A stretch of 64,000 nt of DNA from Paracoccaceae bacterium (GCA_019454225.1 CP075370.1:2160001-2224000), one strand, 5' to 3'. Shown: positions 17,646 to 27,290, counted from the stretch's first letter. A program made the numbers and translations. Notes: generated by a model not told the origin, from the letters alone.

Positions 17646-19160
17646 TCAGCCGTTGCCACGCCCGGCAAAGCGGCCCGCATCCTCGGCCGCCGCGCGCAGC
17701 GCGCGGGACTTGTTCACGGTTTCCTGAAATTCCGATTCCGGGTCGCTGTCATAGACCACGCCGCCGCCCGCCTGGGTGTAGAGCTGCCCGCCCTTCAGAA
17801 CCGCCGTGCGCAGCGCGATGCAGAAATCCATCTCGCCGTTGGCCGCGAAATAGCCCACGCCGCCGCCATAGACGCCACGCTTTTCGGGTTCCAGCTCGTC
17901 GATGATCTGCATTGCCCGCACCTTGGGCGCCCCCGACACCGTGCCCGCAGGCAGGCCCGCCAGCAGGGCCGACAGCGCGTCCTCGCCGTCCCGGATCTGG
18001 CCCACCACGTTCGACACGATGTGCATGACATGGCTGTAGCGTTCGATGATGAACTGCTCGGTCGGCCGCACCGTGCCGACCCTGGCCACGCGGCCCACAT
18101 CATTCCGCCCGAGGTCCAGCAGCATCAGGTGCTCGGCGCGCTCCTTGGCGTCGGCCAGCAGGTCGGCCTCGTTCGCGCGGTCCTCCTCGGGCGTCTGGCC
18201 GCGCTTGCGCGTGCCCGCGATCGGGCGGATCGTGACCTCGCCATCCCGCAGCCGCACGAGGATCTCGGGGCTGGCGCCCGCCACCTGGAAGCCGCCGAAG
18301 TTGAAGAAGAACATGAACGGCGACGGGTTCGTGCGCCGCAGGCTGCGGTAGAAGGCAAAGGGCGGCAGGGCAAAGCTCTGCCGCCAGCGCTGCGAGGGCA
18401 CCACCTGAAAGATGTCGCCGGCGCGGATATAGTCCTTGGCGCGCTCCACGATGCCCAGATAGTCGGGATGGGCGATGTTCGACACCGCCTCGCCGGCGGG
18501 CGCCGCCTGGCCCAGGTCATGCGCCACGGGGGCGGCGCGGTCGAGATCGCGCAGCGCGTCCATCACCCGCTCGGCCGCCTGCGCATAGGCGGCGCGGGCC
18601 GACAGGCCGGTGCTGACCCAGGCGGGGGCGACCACGGTCACCTCGCCCTTCACCCCATCCAGCACCGCCACGACGGATGGCCGCATCAGCACCGCGTCAG
18701 GCAGGTCCAGCGGATCGGGCTTGTCGCCCAGCGGCAGGCGTTCGACCAGCCGCACCATGTCATAGCCCAGATAGCCGTAAAGCCCCGCCGCGATGGCGGG
18801 AAGCCCTTCGGGCATCTCGATGGCGCTCTCGGCGATCAGGGCGCGCAGGCGGTCGAAGGGATGGCCCGGATCGGGGCGGAACCCCTCGGCGTCGAACCGG
18901 GCCTCGCGGTTGATCTCGACCGTCTCGCCCCGGCAGCGCCAGATCAGGTCGGGCTTCATGCCGACGACGGAATAGCGCCCGCGCACCTCGCCGCCCGTCA
19001 CGCTTTCCAGCATGAAGGTATCGGCGCGGGCCTCGGCCAGCTTCAGCATCAGCGAGACCGGCGTGTCCAGATCGGCCGCCAGCCGCGCCCAGACCGCCTG
19101 GTTGCGACCGAGTTTCCAGCCCTTCTCGAAGCTGGCGAAATCGGGAAAAAGCTCGGCCAT
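17646..19160 (-). CDS. trpE: Anthranilate synthase component I
   Basis: 504 residues, normal size. TrpE converts chorismate and ammonia to anthranilate, the first step of tryptophan synthesis, with TrpG supplying ammonia. The N-terminal feedback site shows LLESVTGGEVRGRYS-like ML ESVTGGEVRGRYS (Ser of the ES pair). The chorismate-binding domain has DIFQVVPSQRW, NPSPFMFFFNFG, IAGTRKRGQTPEED, LLDLGRNDVGRVA, HIVSNVVGQ and GTVSGAPKVRAMQIIDELEP, all diagnostic. It lies 4 bases past the PpiD-like gene on the same strand. No trpG is in the window; the next downstream gene is convergent, so trpE ends its operon here. Confidence 0.96.
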   Translation of the reverse strand: MAELFPDFASFEKGWKLGRNQAVWARLAADLDTPVSLMLKLAEARADTFMLESVTGGEVRGRYSVVGMKPDLIWRCRGETVEINREARFDAEGFRPDPGHPFDRLRALIAESAIEMPEGLPAIAAGLYGYLGYDMVRLVERLPLGDKPDPLDLPDAVLMRPSVVAVLDGVKGEVTVVAPAWVSTGLSARAAYAQAAERVMDALRDLDRAAPVAHDLGQAAPAGEAVSNIAHPDYLGIVERAKDYIRAGDIFQVVPSQRWRQSFALPPFAFYRSLRRTNPSPFMFFFNFGGFQVAGASPEILVRLRDGEVTIRPIAGTRKRGQTPEEDRANEADLLADAKERAEHLMLLDLGRNDVGRVARVGTVRPTEQFIIERYSHVMHIVSNVVGQIRDGEDALSALLAGLPAGTVSGAPKVRAMQIIDELEPEKRGVYGGGVGYFAANGEMDFCIALRTAVLKGGQLYTQAGGGVVYDSDPESEFQETVNKSRALRAAAEDAGRFAGRGNG

Positions 19161-19164
19161 GCCG

Positions 19165-21036
19165 TTACCGCATCTGCGCGTGGACGGCGTTCAGCGCGCC
19201 TTCGTTGAACTGTATGCCCGAACCCTGGGTCAGGCCGTTGCTGAACAGCGCAAAGGCGTCCTGCGCCAGCGCCGCCTCGGCCTGTGCCGCGATGGCCTGG
19301 TGCAGCGGCGCGACAGCCGGGTCGGCGGGATCGGCGGGATAGATCCGGTCCACCCGCACGAGCGCGGTGAACCCCGGCCCCTCGATCACCCGCACCTCGT
19401 CGGGCTGCATCTGGAACACCGCCTCGATCAGCGCGGGCGGCGCCTCCTCGACGAATCCGTCGCGGGCGATGCGGGCGGTCACGTCGACGATGCCATAGGC
19501 GCCCAGGCTGGCGCCCGCCTCGATCTCGGACTTGATGGCGACGGCCCGGTCGCCCAGCCGCCGCGCGGTTTCGGCGCTGCGCCAGCTTTCGGCCACGGCG
19601 TCGCGCACCTCGTCGAAGGGGCGGGGGGCCGGGGGCAGGATCTCGGTCAGTTCCAGCGCGACCAGCCCGCCGTCGTCCAGATCGACCAGCACCGGGAAAT
19701 CGCCGGGGTTCAGCCGGGCGGCCGCCTCGCGGAAGGCGGGATACCCGGCGATCGGTTCCTCCGATCCCGGGACCAGGTCCAGCGTGCCGGCCGTCAGCCC
19801 CTCGTCGGCGGCCAGTTCGGCGACGCTCGCGCCGCCTGCCAGCAGATCGTCGATCGCCTCGCGCCGGTCAGCGATGGCACGGCGCGCGCTGTCGGCGGCC
19901 AGTTCTGCCGACAGGTCCTCGCGGGCCTCGTCAAAGGTGATCTCCTGCGCCGCAAGGATGCCGTTCATGCGGAACAGCGCGGGGCCCAGCGGCGTTGCGA
20001 AGGGTCCGACCACGCCGGGCTCGGACAGCGCAAAGACGGCCTCGCCCGCGTCCCCCAGATCGGCCCGGGCGACATCGCCCATGTCGATGTCGTCCAGCGT
20101 CAGGCCGCGTTCGGACACCAGCGTCTCGAACGGCTCTCCCGCATCGACCCGTGCCTTCGCGGCCTCGGCCGTGGCCTGGTCGGGCAGCACCAGCCGTTCG
20201 ACCAGACGGCGCTCGGGCTGCACGAATTCCGAGATGCGTTCGTCATACAGGCGGCGCAGCGCGGCCTCGTCCAGGTCCATCCCCGGGGCAAGGTCGGCGG
20301 GAAGCAGGGCGGCATAGGCGATGCGCCGGGCCTCGGGCCGGGTGAAGGCGGCGATGCTGGCCTCGTAATGCGCGGTCAGGTCGGCATCCGTGGGGTCGGG
20401 CAGGGGGTCGGCCAGGTCCGCCGCGGTCAGCCGCAGCAGCGAAAAGCCCCGGCGCTCGGCCACCCAGGCGAACAGCGTGTCGGTCAGCGCATCGGGCGCG
20501 GCAAAGCCGCCCGATACCGCGCCGGTCAGCACCGAGCGCGCAAGGTCGTCGCGCAGCCGCACCTCGAACTGCGCGGGCGTCATGTCGTTGCGTTCCAGCG
20601 TGAAGCGATACGTCTCGCGGTCGAACTGGCCGTTCACGCCCTGGAAGGCCGGAATCTCCGCGATCTCGCGCGCCACCCGGGTATCGCCCGCCGAAATGCC
20701 GATCCGCGCCGCCTCGTTGTCCAGTGCGGCCTGCGTGACAAGCTGCTGGCGCACCTGCCGGTCAAGGCCCAGCATCTGCGCCATCTCGAAGGTCACGGGC
20801 TGGCCCACCTGCGCCGAGAACGCGCTCATCTCGGCGCGCAGCGCATTGGCATAGTCGGTGACCGTGAGGTCGCGGTCTCCGACCCGGCCGACGCTGGTCA
20901 CCCCGCCGCCGAAATTGGTGATCGAGAACCCGGCAAGACCCACGATCAGCAGGACCAGCATGATCCAGACGAAGATGTTGGCGATGCCGCCTTTCTTCTT
21001 CCTGGGTGTCGTTGTCTCGGGGGCGGGTCTGGCCAT
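19165..21036 (-). CDS. Membrane-anchored peptidyl-prolyl isomerase, PpiD/SurA-like
   Basis: 623 residues. A single N-terminal membrane helix (about 18-38, IFVWIMLVLLIVGLAGFSI) anchors a large periplasmic part, as in PpiD, which assists folding of secreted proteins near the Sec translocon. SurA-N-like helices (AEMSAFSAQVGQPVTFEMAQML, NEAARIGISAGD) come first; a parvulin-like segment lies near residues 240-350 but is weakly conserved, and further helical regions follow. The ATG at 21036 (MARPAPETT) is preferred; a TTG six codons upstream is also possible. It precedes trpE by 4 bases, a common pairing in this family. Confidence 0.88.
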   Translation of the reverse strand: MARPAPETTTPRKKKGGIANIFVWIMLVLLIVGLAGFSITNFGGGVTSVGRVGDRDLTVTDYANALRAEMSAFSAQVGQPVTFEMAQMLGLDRQVRQQLVTQAALDNEAARIGISAGDTRVAREIAEIPAFQGVNGQFDRETYRFTLERNDMTPAQFEVRLRDDLARSVLTGAVSGGFAAPDALTDTLFAWVAERRGFSLLRLTAADLADPLPDPTDADLTAHYEASIAAFTRPEARRIAYAALLPADLAPGMDLDEAALRRLYDERISEFVQPERRLVERLVLPDQATAEAAKARVDAGEPFETLVSERGLTLDDIDMGDVARADLGDAGEAVFALSEPGVVGPFATPLGPALFRMNGILAAQEITFDEAREDLSAELAADSARRAIADRREAIDDLLAGGASVAELAADEGLTAGTLDLVPGSEEPIAGYPAFREAAARLNPGDFPVLVDLDDGGLVALELTEILPPAPRPFDEVRDAVAESWRSAETARRLGDRAVAIKSEIEAGASLGAYGIVDVTARIARDGFVEEAPPALIEAVFQMQPDEVRVIEGPGFTALVRVDRIYPADPADPAVAPLHQAIAAQAEAALAQDAFALFSNGLTQGSGIQFNEGALNAVHAQMR

Positions 21037-21111
21037 GGGCACGCTCTCGGGCAAAGGTCCGGCATTCCTTAGAGAGGAACGCCCAGCGGGGCAAGGGCGG
21101 GCCCGCCCGGC

Positions 21112-21609
21112 CTATCGCGCGAGGATCGTCACCATGGGCAGCGCCGTCAGCGGCAGGTCCAGCGCGCGGAACGCGGGCAGCGACAGCTGCGCCGCCCCCT
21201 CGCCGGGCAAGAGGTCGACGGCCAGCGACGCGCCGCCCTCGGTCACCACGCGGCCGGGTCCCGCGGCGGTGACCAGCGCCGAGCGCAGCCAGAACCCCGG
21301 TTCGGCCGGATTGCCCAGGCTGACGGCCACGCGGCCGAGTTCGCGTTCCGATGCCGGGGCGGCGGGTGCGGCCAGCGCCGCCGCCTTGTCCGCCGCCGAT
21401 GTCGTGTCGAGCGCGGCCGCCGTGCGCGCGCCCGGGGGCGGGGCGGGGGGCCGCGGGCTTTCGGCCGGCGGGGCGTCGGCCGCCGGGGCGTCGGCCCCCG
21501 CAGGCGCGTCGGCGGCGCGATCGCCGGGCAGCAGGGCGGCGATCCGCGCGCAGCCCGCGACAGGGCCGGACAGAAGCAGGGCAAGCAGGAGGAAGCGCAA
21601 GGGCATCAT
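21112..21609 (-). CDS. Lipoprotein of unknown function
   Basis: 165 residues. The N terminus [20 protein letters not shown] is a lipoprotein signal with lipobox VAGC (Cys20). Residues about 30-80 are an Ala/Pro-rich linker, and the C-terminal ~80 residues form a small folded part ([23 protein letters not shown] ... [14 protein letters not shown]). No Pfam-type family recognised with confidence; similar proteins in Rhodobacteraceae are annotated as hypothetical. Likely anchored in the outer membrane. It is 75 bases upstream of the PpiD-like gene on the same strand. Confidence 0.75.
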   Translation of the reverse strand: MMPLRFLLLALLLSGPVAGCARIAALLPGDRAADAPAGADAPAADAPPAESPRPPAPPPGARTAAALDTTSAADKAAALAAPAAPASERELGRVAVSLGNPAEPGFWLRSALVTAAGPGRVVTEGGASLAVDLLPGEGAAQLSLPAFRALDLPLTALPMVTILAR

Positions 21610-21696
21610 GGCCGCGACCTTAGTTCCCCCGGCCGTGCGCCGCAACGTCCGGCCGGGCCCTTGCGCGAGGGGGCGCCGGGGCATAACCTGATGTGC

Positions 21697-22716
21697 ATGA
21701 CCGCCAGCCTGTCGCCCCCGCCGCTGATCGACCCCTTCGCCCGCGCGATCCGCTACCTGCGGGTGTCGGTCACCGACCGCTGCGATTTCCGCTGCGTCTA
21801 CTGCATGGCCGAGAACATGACGTTCCTGCCCAAGGCCGAACTTCTGACGCTGGAAGAGCTTGACCGCATGTGTTCCGCCTTCGTGCGGCTGGGGGTCGAC
21901 AAGCTGCGGATCACCGGGGGCGAGCCCCTGGTGCGCAAGGGCATCATGACATTCTTCCGCGCCATGTCGCGGCACCTGGAGACCGGCGCGCTGCGGGAAC
22001 TGACGCTGACCACCAACGGCAGCCAGCTGCGCCGCTTTGCCGCCGAGCTTGCGGATTGCGGTGTCCGGCGGATCAATGTGTCGCTCGATACGCTGGATGC
22101 GGCGAAATTCGCCCAGGTGACGCGCTGGGGCCGCCTGCCGCAGGTGCTGGACGGCATCGCCGCCGCGCAGGATGCGGGGCTGCGCGTCAAGATCAACGCC
22201 GTGGCGCTCAAGGGGTTCAACGAGGAGGAGCAGTTCAGCCTGACCGAATGGTGCGCCGGACAGGGCCACGACCTGACCTGGATCGAGGTCATGCCGATGG
22301 GCGACCTCGGCAACGAGGACCGGCTGGACCAGTACTGGTCGCTCAGGGACCTGCGCGCGCGCTACGGCGAACGCTTCACGGTTACCGACCTGGCCGAACG
22401 CACCGGCGGCCCCGCCCGCTACGTGCGGCTGGAGGAGACGGGGCAGAAGATCGGGTTCATCACGCCGCTGACGCACAATTTCTGCGAAAGCTGCAACCGC
22501 GTGCGGCTGACCTGCACGGGCGAGCTGTACATGTGCCTCGGGCAGGAAGACATGGCCGACCTTCGCGCGCCGCTGCGGGCCGAGGCCGGGGACGAGGCGC
22601 TGGAACGCGCGATCCGCGCGGCCATCGCGCGCAAGCCGAAGGGCCATGACTTCGACTATTCGCGCCAGTCCGTCGCGGGCCAGGTCACACGCCACATGAG
22701 CCATACGGGCGGGTAA
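21697..22716 (+). CDS. moaA: GTP 3',8-cyclase (molybdenum cofactor synthesis)
   Basis: 339 residues. MoaA is a radical-SAM enzyme that, with MoaC, turns GTP into cyclic pyranopterin monophosphate. The radical-SAM cluster is CDFRCVYC (Cys29, 33, 36), followed by [13 protein letters not shown] and TTNGSQL. The C-terminal cluster is [17 protein letters not shown]. The protein ends in the conserved Gly-Gly. The chosen ATG gives the family N terminus; another ATG two codons upstream is equally possible because no strong ribosome site is visible. No other moa genes are nearby. Confidence 0.96.
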   Translation: MTASLSPPPLIDPFARAIRYLRVSVTDRCDFRCVYCMAENMTFLPKAELLTLEELDRMCSAFVRLGVDKLRITGGEPLVRKGIMTFFRAMSRHLETGALRELTLTTNGSQLRRFAAELADCGVRRINVSLDTLDAAKFAQVTRWGRLPQVLDGIAAAQDAGLRVKINAVALKGFNEEEQFSLTEWCAGQGHDLTWIEVMPMGDLGNEDRLDQYWSLRDLRARYGERFTVTDLAERTGGPARYVRLEETGQKIGFITPLTHNFCESCNRVRLTCTGELYMCLGQEDMADLRAPLRAEAGDEALERAIRAAIARKPKGHDFDYSRQSVAGQVTRHMSHTGG

Positions 22717-22730
22717 GGGCAGGCCGCCCG
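22706..22730. terminator. Bidirectional terminator-like hairpin, moaA / LysM gene
   Basis: CGGGCGG (22706-22712) pairs perfectly with CCGCCCG (22724-22730) around an 11-base loop. It overlaps the last codons of moaA and ends one base before the stop of the convergent LysM gene, the expected place for a shared terminator. No T tract. Confidence 0.45.
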
Positions 22731-23552
22731 CTACAGCCGCGACAACGCCGGGATCAGCAGTTTCTGTCCCACGGCGATGCGGTCGGGCGCCGACAGGACG
22801 CGGCGGTTCGCCTCGAATATCGCGGGATATCGGGCGGCGTCGCCATAGAACCGCAGGGCAAGCGCCCCGAGCGAGTCGCCCGGCGCGACCGTATAGGTCA
22901 CGTCGGTGGCCGATGCCGAGGGCAGCGCGGCAATCTCGGCCGTCGGGTCGGCCGCATCGCCCTCGCCCAGATCCTCGGCCTGTGACCGGGCGACGATCGC
23001 GGCCAGCAGCACCGCCGTATCCACCCGCCCCTCGGCGGTGACCAGACCGGCGGGTGCCGACACCGCGCCGCTGCCGACCGCCTCGTTCACCAGCGCGTCG
23101 ATGTAGGCATCCGACTGGCCCTGCCGCAGCGCCTGCGACACGATCCCCTGCAATGTGACCTGCGGCGTGGCGTCGGGACGCGCCGTCAGGCCGCGCAGGC
23201 CCGACAGCGCGGCCAGCGACATCGCCGCCATCGCATCGTCGCCGCCGCCGGGCGGCGCCGGCGCGGGGGCCGCCTGCGGCCCGGCCAGACCTGCCAGAAC
23301 CGCCGCCGTCGTCGCCTCCAGATCGCTGACCGCGGGGGTGCGCGGCGCCGGTGCCGGCGCGGGCGCGGGGGCAACGGCGGCGGGATCGGTGGCGGCACGC
23401 GCCAGCACCGGTTCGGCCTCGGCCTTGGCGGGCGGCGGCGTCGCGGTCCCCGCCGTGTCCCTGGACAGCACGAGCCATTTCAGCGGATCCACGGTGATCG
23501 CGAGGCTCGCGAGGACGACGATGGCCAGATAGATGATCGCAAGGCGTTTCAT
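22731..23552 (-). CDS. LysM-domain protein, membrane-anchored
   Basis: 273 residues. An N-terminal hydrophobic helix (about 4-22, signal anchor) is followed by a long Ala/Pro linker (35-105), a helical middle, and a C-terminal LysM domain (about 222-270: YTVAPGDSLGALALRFYGD ... NRRVLSAPDRIAVGQKLLIP). LysM binds the GlcNAc backbone of peptidoglycan, so the protein likely tethers to the cell wall in the periplasm. The layout resembles other Rhodobacteraceae LysM proteins of unknown role. The next gene upstream on the same strand, a rhodanese, is 45 bases away. Confidence 0.85.
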   Translation of the reverse strand: MKRLAIIYLAIVVLASLAITVDPLKWLVLSRDTAGTATPPPAKAEAEPVLARAATDPAAVAPAPAPAPAPRTPAVSDLEATTAAVLAGLAGPQAAPAPAPPGGGDDAMAAMSLAALSGLRGLTARPDATPQVTLQGIVSQALRQGQSDAYIDALVNEAVGSGAVSAPAGLVTAEGRVDTAVLLAAIVARSQAEDLGEGDAADPTAEIAALPSASATDVTYTVAPGDSLGALALRFYGDAARYPAIFEANRRVLSAPDRIAVGQKLLIPALSRL

Positions 23553-23597
23553 GGCGGTCTCCTGCGGGCGGGATCGGGCGGGCCGGTGCGGGCCGCG

Positions 23598-24260
23598 TCA
23601 GCCCTGGCCCTCTGGCTTGACGACGGACAGGCCCAGCATCAGCCAGTTCTGCATGCCACCCCGATAATAGTGCAGCTTTTCCGGCGGATAGCCCGCGTCG
23701 ATCAGATAGCGGATGGCGCGCGGGCTCTGGTCGCACCAGGGCCCGTTGCAGAACAGCGCCAGGTCCAGCGCAGTGCCGAAGTCGAACCCGCCCGCGGCGC
23801 GGGGCTGCGCGCCCAGCGCCAGCAGGATCTGGTCGCGGTAGGGGTTGCCCGGGGCCAGCGTGGCAAAGGGCACGTTCACCGCGCCGGGGATGCTGCCCTT
23901 GGCGTACCATTCCGGCAGGCGCGAATCCATCAGCACCCCCGTGCCGCCCGCGACTGCGGTTTCGAGGAACGCGATCAGTTCCAGTTCGCCCAGCGTCTCG
24001 ACACCCGGCGCGGCCTGCATCGGATGGATGCAGAACGGCGGGCAGGGGCGCGAGGTCTTGGCGAAATCGCCCGTCACCGTCGCGCTCTGGTCCTGGTTGC
24101 GGGCAATCGTCACCGGCTGGCCGTTCAGGACGATGCGCGCCTCGGCCCGGTCCTCGGTCAGCCGCACCTCCTGCGCGGTCGCGGCCGGGGCTGCAAGCAC
24201 CGCGCCCGCAAGGGCGATGGCCTTCGGCATGCCGGAAAGCCGGATCAGATCACGCAACAT
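23598..24260 (-). CDS. Exported rhodanese-like domain protein
   Basis: 220 residues. A signal peptide (AIALAGAVLAAPAATA, cleavage near residue 31) directs it to the periplasm. The rhodanese fold occupies about 90-215: VLMDSRLPEWYAKGSIPGAVNVPF is the characteristic first half and ALFCNGPWCDQSPRAI carries the active-site Cys loop, followed by YYRGGMQNW. The loop has two Cys (CNGPWC), which may suit redox rather than simple sulfur transfer. The start at 24260 gives the intact signal peptide; a longer open frame upstream is not supported. Confidence 0.85.
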   Translation of the reverse strand: MLRDLIRLSGMPKAIALAGAVLAAPAATAQEVRLTEDRAEARIVLNGQPVTIARNQDQSATVTGDFAKTSRPCPPFCIHPMQAAPGVETLGELELIAFLETAVAGGTGVLMDSRLPEWYAKGSIPGAVNVPFATLAPGNPYRDQILLALGAQPRAAGGFDFGTALDLALFCNGPWCDQSPRAIRYLIDAGYPPEKLHYYRGGMQNWLMLGLSVVKPEGQG

Positions 24261-24484
24261 GTGGCACCCCCCGATGCTATGTCCACAGCGCCTTGCCCGC
24301 GCACACAAAGGTTGTGGGGCACCACGCGCATTCACCAACATGTGACACAGCCCTGCCCCCGGGTCAATTTTCCTCTGGCCACCCTGCCGAAATCGGGTCA
24401 GGCGGCCGGGCCCGATGCACGGCCGGGCGTCACCTGCCTGTCACCATGCGGCGCCATCACCCCGTGGGGCAGCAGGGGGCGGCG
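24261..24484. promoter_or_regulatory. Divergent intergenic region, rhodanese / RimK fusion
   Basis: 224 bases between divergent starts. The left half is less GC-rich than its surroundings and includes CACAAAGGTTGTG (24302-24314), a near-perfect palindrome, and CAACATGTGACACAG nearby. No clear -35/-10 pair could be placed. Promoters for both genes must lie here; anything more is speculation. Confidence 0.3.
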
Positions 24485-25918
24485 ATGCAGGCGGTCAGGA
24501 TCGGCGAATCGGATGGCGGCACCACCTTGGCCCCGCTGCGGCTGGGGTGGGAGGAATGGGTGGCCCTGCCGGGCCTCGGCCTGCCCGCGCTCAGGGCAAA
24601 GGTCGACACCGGCGCGCGCACCTCGGCGCTGCATGCCTTCGACATCGAACCCTTCGGCCCGGCCTCGGCCCCGCATGTGCGCTTCCTGATCCACCCGATC
24701 CCGGGGCGCGAGGATGTCACCATCGCCTGTTCCGCCCCGATCCGCGACCGCCGCGAGATCACCAGTTCGAACGGCGAGACCGAGACCCGCTTGGTGATCG
24801 AGACCGAGGTGGTGCTGGGCGCCCGCCGCTGGCCCATCGAGGTCAGCCTGACCGATCGCGGCGGCATGGCCTATCGCATGCTGCTGGGGCGGCAGGCGCT
24901 GGGCGAGGGGGCGATGGTCTCGGTGGCCGAGGGGTTCCTGCACGGCGTCCTCAGCCATGACGTCTATCATTCGGCGCGGGTGCTGGCGGCCGCCCCGGCC
25001 CGCACCCTGCGCGTGGCCGTCCTGTCGCGCGACGGCGGGGCCTATTCCACCCGCCGCATCGTCGAGGAGGGCACCCGCCGCGGGCATGTGGTCGAGGTGC
25101 TCGACACCACGCGGCTCTATGTGGGGATCGGGCCGCTGGCACCCGAAATCCACTGCGACGGCGCGCGCCTGCCGCATTTCGACGCCGTCATCCCCCGCAT
25201 CGGCCACCGTGTCACGGCCTATGGCGCGGCGATCCTGCGGCAGTTCCAGGCCCGGGGCACCTGGCTGGTGAACGGCCCCGACGGAATCGTGCAAAGCCGC
25301 GACAAGCTGCAGGCACATCAGGTTCTGGCGCGGCACCGCGTGCCGATGCCGGCCACGGCCTTCGCCTCCAGCCCCAAGGACACCGGCAACCTGATCGAGC
25401 TTGTCGGGGGCGTCCCGCTGGTGGTCAAGCTGCTGGAATCCAGCCAGGGCCGCGGCGTCGTGCTGGCCGAAACCCCCGCCGCAGCGGCCAGCGTGATCTC
25501 GGCCTTCCGGGGCCTCAAGGCCGATTTCCTGGTGCAGCGGTTCGTGGCCGAGGCCAGGGGCTGCGACATCCGCTGCATGGTGCTGGACGGCCGGGTGGTG
25601 GCCGCCATGCGCAGGCGGGCGGCACCGGGCGAATTCCGGTCGAACCTGCACCAGGGTGGCACCGCCGAGGCGGTCCGCATCAGCCGCGCCGAGCGCGAGG
25701 TGGCGGTCCGGGCCGCGCGCGCCTTTCGCCTCGGGCTGGCCGGGGTCGACCTGCTGCGCTCGGCCGACGGGCCGAAGGTGCTTGAGGTCAATTCCTCGCC
25801 CGGGTTCGAGGGGGTCGAGCGTGCCTCGGGCCGCAACGTCGCCGCGGCGCTGTTCGATGCGGTGGAACGCCACGTCCGGCCGACCCCCGCGCGCAAGCGC
25901 GGCCTGCGCAGCGATTGA
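24485..25918 (+). CDS. Fusion of retropepsin-like (ATP-dependent Zn protease, PF05618-type) domain and RimK-type ATP-grasp ligase
   Basis: 477 residues. The N-terminal ~150 residues match the family once called ATP-dependent zinc protease and now thought retropepsin-like, with KVDTGARTSALHAF (Asp41) and RMLLGRQAL. Residues about 175-465 are a RimK-like ATP-grasp ligase: PRIGHRVTAYGAAILRQFQ, NGPDGIVQSRDKLQAHQVLA, VVKLLESSQGRGVVLA, and Mg-binding DLLRSADGPKVLEVNSSPGFEG. RimK enzymes add glutamate to C termini such as ribosomal protein S6. In many genomes these two are separate neighbouring genes; here they are one chain. The ATG at 24485 follows CAGGGGGC. Substrate unknown. Confidence 0.88.
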   Translation: MQAVRIGESDGGTTLAPLRLGWEEWVALPGLGLPALRAKVDTGARTSALHAFDIEPFGPASAPHVRFLIHPIPGREDVTIACSAPIRDRREITSSNGETETRLVIETEVVLGARRWPIEVSLTDRGGMAYRMLLGRQALGEGAMVSVAEGFLHGVLSHDVYHSARVLAAAPARTLRVAVLSRDGGAYSTRRIVEEGTRRGHVVEVLDTTRLYVGIGPLAPEIHCDGARLPHFDAVIPRIGHRVTAYGAAILRQFQARGTWLVNGPDGIVQSRDKLQAHQVLARHRVPMPATAFASSPKDTGNLIELVGGVPLVVKLLESSQGRGVVLAETPAAAASVISAFRGLKADFLVQRFVAEARGCDIRCMVLDGRVVAAMRRRAAPGEFRSNLHQGGTAEAVRISRAEREVAVRAARAFRLGLAGVDLLRSADGPKVLEVNSSPGFEGVERASGRNVAAALFDAVERHVRPTPARKRGLRSD

Positions 25919-25950
25919 CGGGGCCGGGCCGCCGCCGCATGGTCCGGGCC

Positions 25951-27186
25951 ATGTCCGATCCCGCATCCCCCCGCTTCACCGGCAGCTTCACCCAGCAGGA
26001 ACCGATCCCCGAGGATGGCGTCGCTGCGGCGCTGGCCGCGATGGGCCATGCCCGGCTGCACCGCTACAACACGACCCCCGGCGAACTGCCCGAGGTCGCC
26101 GCGCTGGAAGAGGAATTCGCGGCCTTCACCGGTGCGCGATATTGTCTGGCGGTCGCCTCGGGCGGCTATGCCATGGCCACCGCGCTGCGCGCGCTGGGCG
26201 TGGGGCAGGGGGCGGCGGTGCTGTCCAACGCCTTCACCCTTGCCCCGGTGCCCGGCGCCATCGCCGCCGTGGGCGCGCGGCCGGTGTTCGTGGAAACCGC
26301 CGATGACCTCACCATCGACCTGCGCGACCTGTCGGCGCGGATCGCCGACAGCGGGGCGCGGGTGCTGCTGCTGTCGCACATGCGCGGGCATGTCTGCGAC
26401 ATGGACCGCCTGATGGCGATCTGCGACGCCGCCGGGGTGCGCGTGGTCGAGGATTGCGCGCACACGATGGGCGCGGCATGGGCCGGGCGGCCCTCGGGGC
26501 GGCATGGCGCCATCGCCTGCTATTCGACCCAGACCTACAAGCACATCAACAGCGGCGAGGGCGGGCTGGTCACCACCGACGATCCCGTGCTGGCCGCCCG
26601 CGCGATCCTGCTGTCGGGCAGCTACATGCTCTACCCCCGCCATCGCGCGGCCCCGCCGCCCGAGGTCTTTGCCGCGCTGGTGCCCGACACGCCCAACATC
26701 TCGGGCCGGATGGACAATCTGCGCGCCGCCATCCTGCGCCCGCAGCTGCGCCTGCTGGCTGATCGCGTCGCGCGCTGGCGGGTGCTGCATGACCGGATGA
26801 CGGCCGGGCTTGCGGGCACGCCGGGCCTGGCGCTGATCCCGCGCGACCCGCGCGAAACCTTCGTCGGCTCGTCCTTCCAGTTCCGGCTGCCCGACCGCGA
26901 CGCGGCCTGGATCATGGCGTTCCTGGCCCGCTGCGCCGCGCGCGGTGTCGAACTCAAGTGGTTCGGGGCGGCCGATCCGCACGGCTTCACCTCGCGCTAT
27001 GCGCACTGGCGCTATGCCGCGCCGCCCGTCCTGCCGCAGACCGACCGCATCCTTGCCGGGCTGATCGACCTGCGCCTGCCGCTGACCTTCACCCCCGCCG
27101 ACGCCGATCTGATCGCCGCCATCATCGCGGCCGAGGCGGTATCGAACGCCGCCGCGCCCGACGGACCCGCGCGGGGTGCCGACTGA
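25951..27186 (+). CDS. DegT/DnrJ/EryC1/StrS family PLP-dependent aminotransferase
   Basis: 411 residues. Fold type I PLP enzyme of the sugar-aminotransferase family. Seen: TGARYCLAVASGGYAMATALRALG, VEDCAHTMGAAW (Asp that contacts the PLP nitrogen) and YSTQTYKHINSGEGG with the PLP Lys at about 197. These enzymes usually aminate nucleotide-linked ketosugars for surface glycans, but no sugar gene is adjacent and the C-terminal half (ELKWFGAADPHGFTSRYAHW) is atypical, so the substrate is uncertain. It follows the RimK fusion by 32 bases and may share its transcript. ATG at 25951 chosen; an ATG four codons upstream is possible. Confidence 0.85.
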   Translation: MSDPASPRFTGSFTQQEPIPEDGVAAALAAMGHARLHRYNTTPGELPEVAALEEEFAAFTGARYCLAVASGGYAMATALRALGVGQGAAVLSNAFTLAPVPGAIAAVGARPVFVETADDLTIDLRDLSARIADSGARVLLLSHMRGHVCDMDRLMAICDAAGVRVVEDCAHTMGAAWAGRPSGRHGAIACYSTQTYKHINSGEGGLVTTDDPVLAARAILLSGSYMLYPRHRAAPPPEVFAALVPDTPNISGRMDNLRAAILRPQLRLLADRVARWRVLHDRMTAGLAGTPGLALIPRDPRETFVGSSFQFRLPDRDAAWIMAFLARCAARGVELKWFGAADPHGFTSRYAHWRYAAPPVLPQTDRILAGLIDLRLPLTFTPADADLIAAIIAAEAVSNAAAPDGPARGAD

Positions 27187-27290
27187 TGCGGGACGGTCCC
27201 CGCGCGGCGGGCCGGCGGCGCGCCCCGACGGCCGGCGTCGCGGCGCCGCAGGCGCCGACGCCAGTTGACCGGAGAGACGGCGGCGGGTAA

